DNA of 64,000 nucleotides, from the NCBI GenBank assembly GCA_013298765.1, contig JAAFJA010000002.1, forward strand, positions 434,001 to 498,000. Reading direction: 5' to 3'. The notes beneath the pieces are model-generated. The model was not told where the DNA came from. It saw nothing but the letters and a program-made list of their open reading frames with translations, and did no database searches. Position 1 is the first letter of the stretch, and each line of letters starts with the position of its first letter. This document shows positions 62,003 through 64,000 of the stretch, piece after piece. The position numbers were made by a program, and so were the translations under genes. This DNA is from Betaproteobacteria bacterium. Its GTDB lineage: Bacteria; Pseudomonadota; Gammaproteobacteria; Burkholderiales; Casimicrobiaceae.

Positions 62003-62117
62003 CATAAATCGCGACAGCGATTTATGTGCGAGAAACTCCCCTCGCCCTCTGGGAGAGGGGCAAGGGGGTGAGGGTTGAGCTTTCCTGAACCGCTGTCGTG
62101 AATTCCGGAAAGCTCAA
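62003..62117. repeat. Three hairpins with a common REP-like sequence between gspN and hydrolase
   Basis: In the convergent gap there are (1) CATAAATCGC-GACA-GCGATTTATG at 62003-62026; (2) a C-rich/G-rich unit, CTCCCCTCGCCCTCTGGGAG followed by AGGGGCAAGGGGGTGAGGG, around 62034-62074; and (3) TTGAGCTTTCC at 62075-62085 paired with GGAAAGCTCAA at 62107-62117. Unit 2 is a sequence I know as a widespread intergenic repeat in many proteobacterial genomes. Together they could end transcription from both sides. Confidence 0.75.
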
Positions 62118-62147
62118 TAAGCGATTCATTTCAACGTTCGGATTTGC

Positions 62148-63227
62148 TTAAGGAGTCGCCCGAAGTGGCACAAACTTCTCAAGCAAGGACGTTTGCGCGC
62201 CTGCCCAGGCCTGCATCGACTGCGGTGCGTCGCCATAGAGAACGCTGCGCAGGAACAAGCCAGAAATCTCGCGAGTTGCGCGCTTCACCTGTTCGTTGAG
62301 CTCACGCCCCGCCTGATCGATTCGATCAGTGAAGATTGAATGCGTTGCGCCCTTGAACACGGTGAGCGCTTTGTTCGCGCCAGCGGATTGCGCGTCAAAC
62401 ACAGCGAGCCGATCCGCGTAATCTGAGCGATATCCGGGCACGCGGATCACATCATTCGTTCCAGTCACGTGCAAAGTCGGAATCGCCACGTTTTCGAGGA
62501 TTTTTGCCATGTCGCCCTCGCCCACAAACGGAGGCGCAGAAATCACCACCAAAGCTTTCACGCGCGGGTCGCGCCACGAAAGCGTCTGGCCGTCGCGGTT
62601 AATGGTTGCACCGCCCACCAACAGGGCCGTGTTCGCACCGTACGAATGCCCCGCCACTGCGATTGCATCGCGCTTAAGCGCATCTGCGTAGGCAGTCTCT
62701 CCGAACAGTCGCGTGATCCCGAACGAAACATCCTGCGCGCGCGCGACTGCGTTTTCCTCGCTGGCGGCCTTCTGCATATTGCCCACGAGGGAAAACACAT
62801 TTGCCGTCCAAATGCCCCGATCACTTCCCGCGTGCCGCACATGCAAACTCGCGATTCCCTGGCTCGCCCAGTATCGACCCAGGTGCGAATAGCCCAGTTG
62901 CGAGCCACCCAGTCCGTGCGAAAAGACTACGAGGGGTACTTTCACATCGGTCGCAGCCTGCTCTGGCCAGTAGAGTCGCGATGGCACGTCACGATTGCGT
63001 GCGTCATCTCGCCACGCAAAATCGACGACGCGATACGACTGACTCGCAGTCGCGGGGTTTACCAACGCGGCGGTCGGTTCAGCGACAACTGTGCTCTGCT
63101 GAACTGCATTTTTCTCATTCGCCCAGCTCACTTGGGCTAGTGCGGCAATGAATACGGGAGTCAAAAAACCACTAAAACGTTTCGTAGCGCTCATTAGAAA
63201 GCGCTTACGTATAAATTTTTGTTTCAT
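62148..63227 (-). CDS. Exported alpha/beta hydrolase (dienelactone/PAF-acetylhydrolase-like)
   Basis: The 359-residue protein has a signal peptide (FLTPVFIAALAQVSWA) and an alpha/beta hydrolase fold: PLVVFSHGLGGSQLGYSHLG (oxyanion region), nucleophile Ser in AVAGHSYGANTALLVG, acidic residue near VTGTNDVIRV and final His in FKGATHSIFTD. It resembles predicted dienelactone hydrolases and chlorophyllase/PET-hydrolase relatives; the substrate is unknown. ATG at this site or 33 bp later (MSATKRF) would serve; neither has a clear Shine-Dalgarno. Confidence 0.85.
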   Translation of the reverse strand: MKQKFIRKRFLMSATKRFSGFLTPVFIAALAQVSWANEKNAVQQSTVVAEPTAALVNPATASQSYRVVDFAWRDDARNRDVPSRLYWPEQAATDVKVPLVVFSHGLGGSQLGYSHLGRYWASQGIASLHVRHAGSDRGIWTANVFSLVGNMQKAASEENAVARAQDVSFGITRLFGETAYADALKRDAIAVAGHSYGANTALLVGGATINRDGQTLSWRDPRVKALVVISAPPFVGEGDMAKILENVAIPTLHVTGTNDVIRVPGYRSDYADRLAVFDAQSAGANKALTVFKGATHSIFTDRIDQAGRELNEQVKRATREISGLFLRSVLYGDAPQSMQAWAGAQTSLLEKFVPLRATP

Positions 63228-63514
63228 AGAACGGAGGAGATGGAGGGCGGAGAGTGCTTTGTTTTTTTGTAAACCGCAGGAAGTCGGTGGGCGCACGTGA
63301 ATGAAAGATAGAGCGCCTCGCGGCGATAGAGTTCCGCTGACTTCCGTTCGATCGGTCTAGCGGCTGCGCTTCTGCCGCACGGAGGCCCACAGTTCCCAAC
63401 AAAACGTCCCGCAACTGGTCGCGATGCTCAGCAACTCATCGCATACGAGTTTTCACCGAGTTCGCGTTGAGCAATAGTTACAACATCAGCAAAACTCTAC
63501 GAGATGGGGAATTC
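63228..63514. other. Divergent intergenic region, no gene seen
   Basis: About 287 bp separates the hydrolase and the small membrane protein genes. It must hold both promoters. I see no strong palindrome, tRNA or convincing small open frame in it. Confidence 0.5.
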
Positions 63515-63943
63515 ATGCGCCGCACTGCCAAGATCGCTCTCTTTACCTTGCTTGCTTGCGTCGGACTCAGCTTGGTCCTCAGCGCAGGGCTCTTGTACAG
63601 CTGGCAATTCGTCGCCGAGCCGAATGCAGCGATCATCACGCTTGGCGATTTCGAGGTCACCGCGAGCGGCTTGAGCACCGAACCGTTCTTAAACGTAGTC
63701 GCTGCATGGCTACTCACCGCTGGCGCGCTGCTGATCGCAGGCATAGCAGTCGTGTTCGCCGCGGCGATCGCAATGATCGCTGTCGCATTTGCCATGTTTT
63801 TGGTCGTGGGAACGGTCGGCATGCTTGCATCGCCGCTCATCGTGATCGCTTTAATCGTATGGCTCGCGGTACGCAGCTCGCGCAACGCGCCTGCGCCGCT
63901 GTCGAGCGCAACCCAAGCAGCGAACCCGGGTGCGGCGGCCTAA
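63515..63943 (+). CDS. Small membrane protein of unknown function
   Basis: The 142-residue protein has two or three hydrophobic regions: an N-terminal signal-like helix (IALFTLLACVGLSLVLSAGLL), a short periplasmic loop with TLGDFEVTASGLS, and a long hydrophobic stretch (about 65-130) that could hold two helices. GGGGA precedes the ATG by 6 bp, which decides the start over an upstream TTG. I do not recognise the family. Confidence 0.75.
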   Translation: MRRTAKIALFTLLACVGLSLVLSAGLLYSWQFVAEPNAAIITLGDFEVTASGLSTEPFLNVVAAWLLTAGALLIAGIAVVFAAAIAMIAVAFAMFLVVGTVGMLASPLIVIALIVWLAVRSSRNAPAPLSSATQAANPGAAA

Positions 63944-64000
63944 AGTAATGCGCTACTTACTGCTACCCCGATAGAGTGATGGATCGACGGACGCAGACGC

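Noticed and set aside
63943-63958. AAGTA...TACTT as a terminator at the right edge
   Set aside because: Five-base stem with no T run; too weak to call.

Overview
The window is chromosomal DNA from a moderately GC-rich Gram-negative bacterium, most likely a betaproteobacterium near the Burkholderiales. This rests on gene order and families: a cytochrome bc1 operon close to a Nif3/HtrA block, hisI-hisE-HIT-tatABC, scpA-scpB-rluB, dapA-bamC, surE-pcm-nlpD, mltG-tmk-holB-pilZ-tatD, a Burkholderia-type porin and a general secretion (Gsp) operon. Most genes lie on the minus strand. There is no phage, plasmid, insertion sequence, rRNA or CRISPR array.

Layout. 1-2.0 kb: petA and the start of petB (petB runs off the left edge). 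2.4-7.7 kb: asd, a TIGR02391/Ymh protein, a periplasmic phosphatase-like protein, a large thioredoxin-fold protein and a YciB-like membrane protein. 7.9-12.9 kb: Nif3, a divergent DegS/DegQ protease, tatCBA, a HIT hydrolase, hisE and hisI. 13-18.5 kb: maleylacetoacetate isomerase, then a 1206-residue ABC permease/M1 peptidase fusion with its ATPase. 18.7-21.6 kb: a 2OG oxygenase, an OmpA-like membrane protein and glutaryl-CoA dehydrogenase. 21.8-24.2 kb: a three-gene arsenosugar cluster. 24.5-31.4 kb: a dipeptide-type ABC transporter with two tandem M20 amidohydrolases and a lipoprotein, but no binding protein. 31.5-39.4 kb: rlmB, tRNA-Thr, rluB, scpB, scpA, an Mpo1-like protein, trpS and a site-2 protease. 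39.5-43.9 kb: a porin, then nlpD-pcm-surE. 44-47.8 kb, plus strand: an iron-type permease overlapping a ribosomal oxygenase gene, a hypothetical protein and a repetitive lipoprotein. 47.9-51.6 kb: a HAD phosphatase, a metallo-beta-lactamase-fold protein, bamC and dapA. 51.8-57.4 kb: an NlpC/P60 peptidase, ankyrin protein, tatD, pilZ, holB, tmk and mltG. 57.6-62 kb: gspG-I-J-K-L-M-N. 62.1-64 kb: an alpha/beta hydrolase and a small membrane protein.

Links between genes. The Rieske protein carries a twin-arginine signal and tatABC lies nearby. The ABC/M1 pair and the Dpp/M20 operon each couple membrane transport with peptide or amide hydrolysis. The arsenosugar genes look like one operon behind a palindromic operator candidate. 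The iron-type permease and an Fe(II)-dependent oxygenase share an ATGA junction.

The least explained signal is a dispersed element of about 80-95 bp. Its core resembles CCCGATTnAATTGGGGCTAG and in four places occurs as two same-direction copies 66-68 bp apart. Three of these sit just beyond stop codons of minus-strand genes and the fourth lies inside the rluB coding sequence. A fifth place has an inverted, hairpin-forming arrangement.
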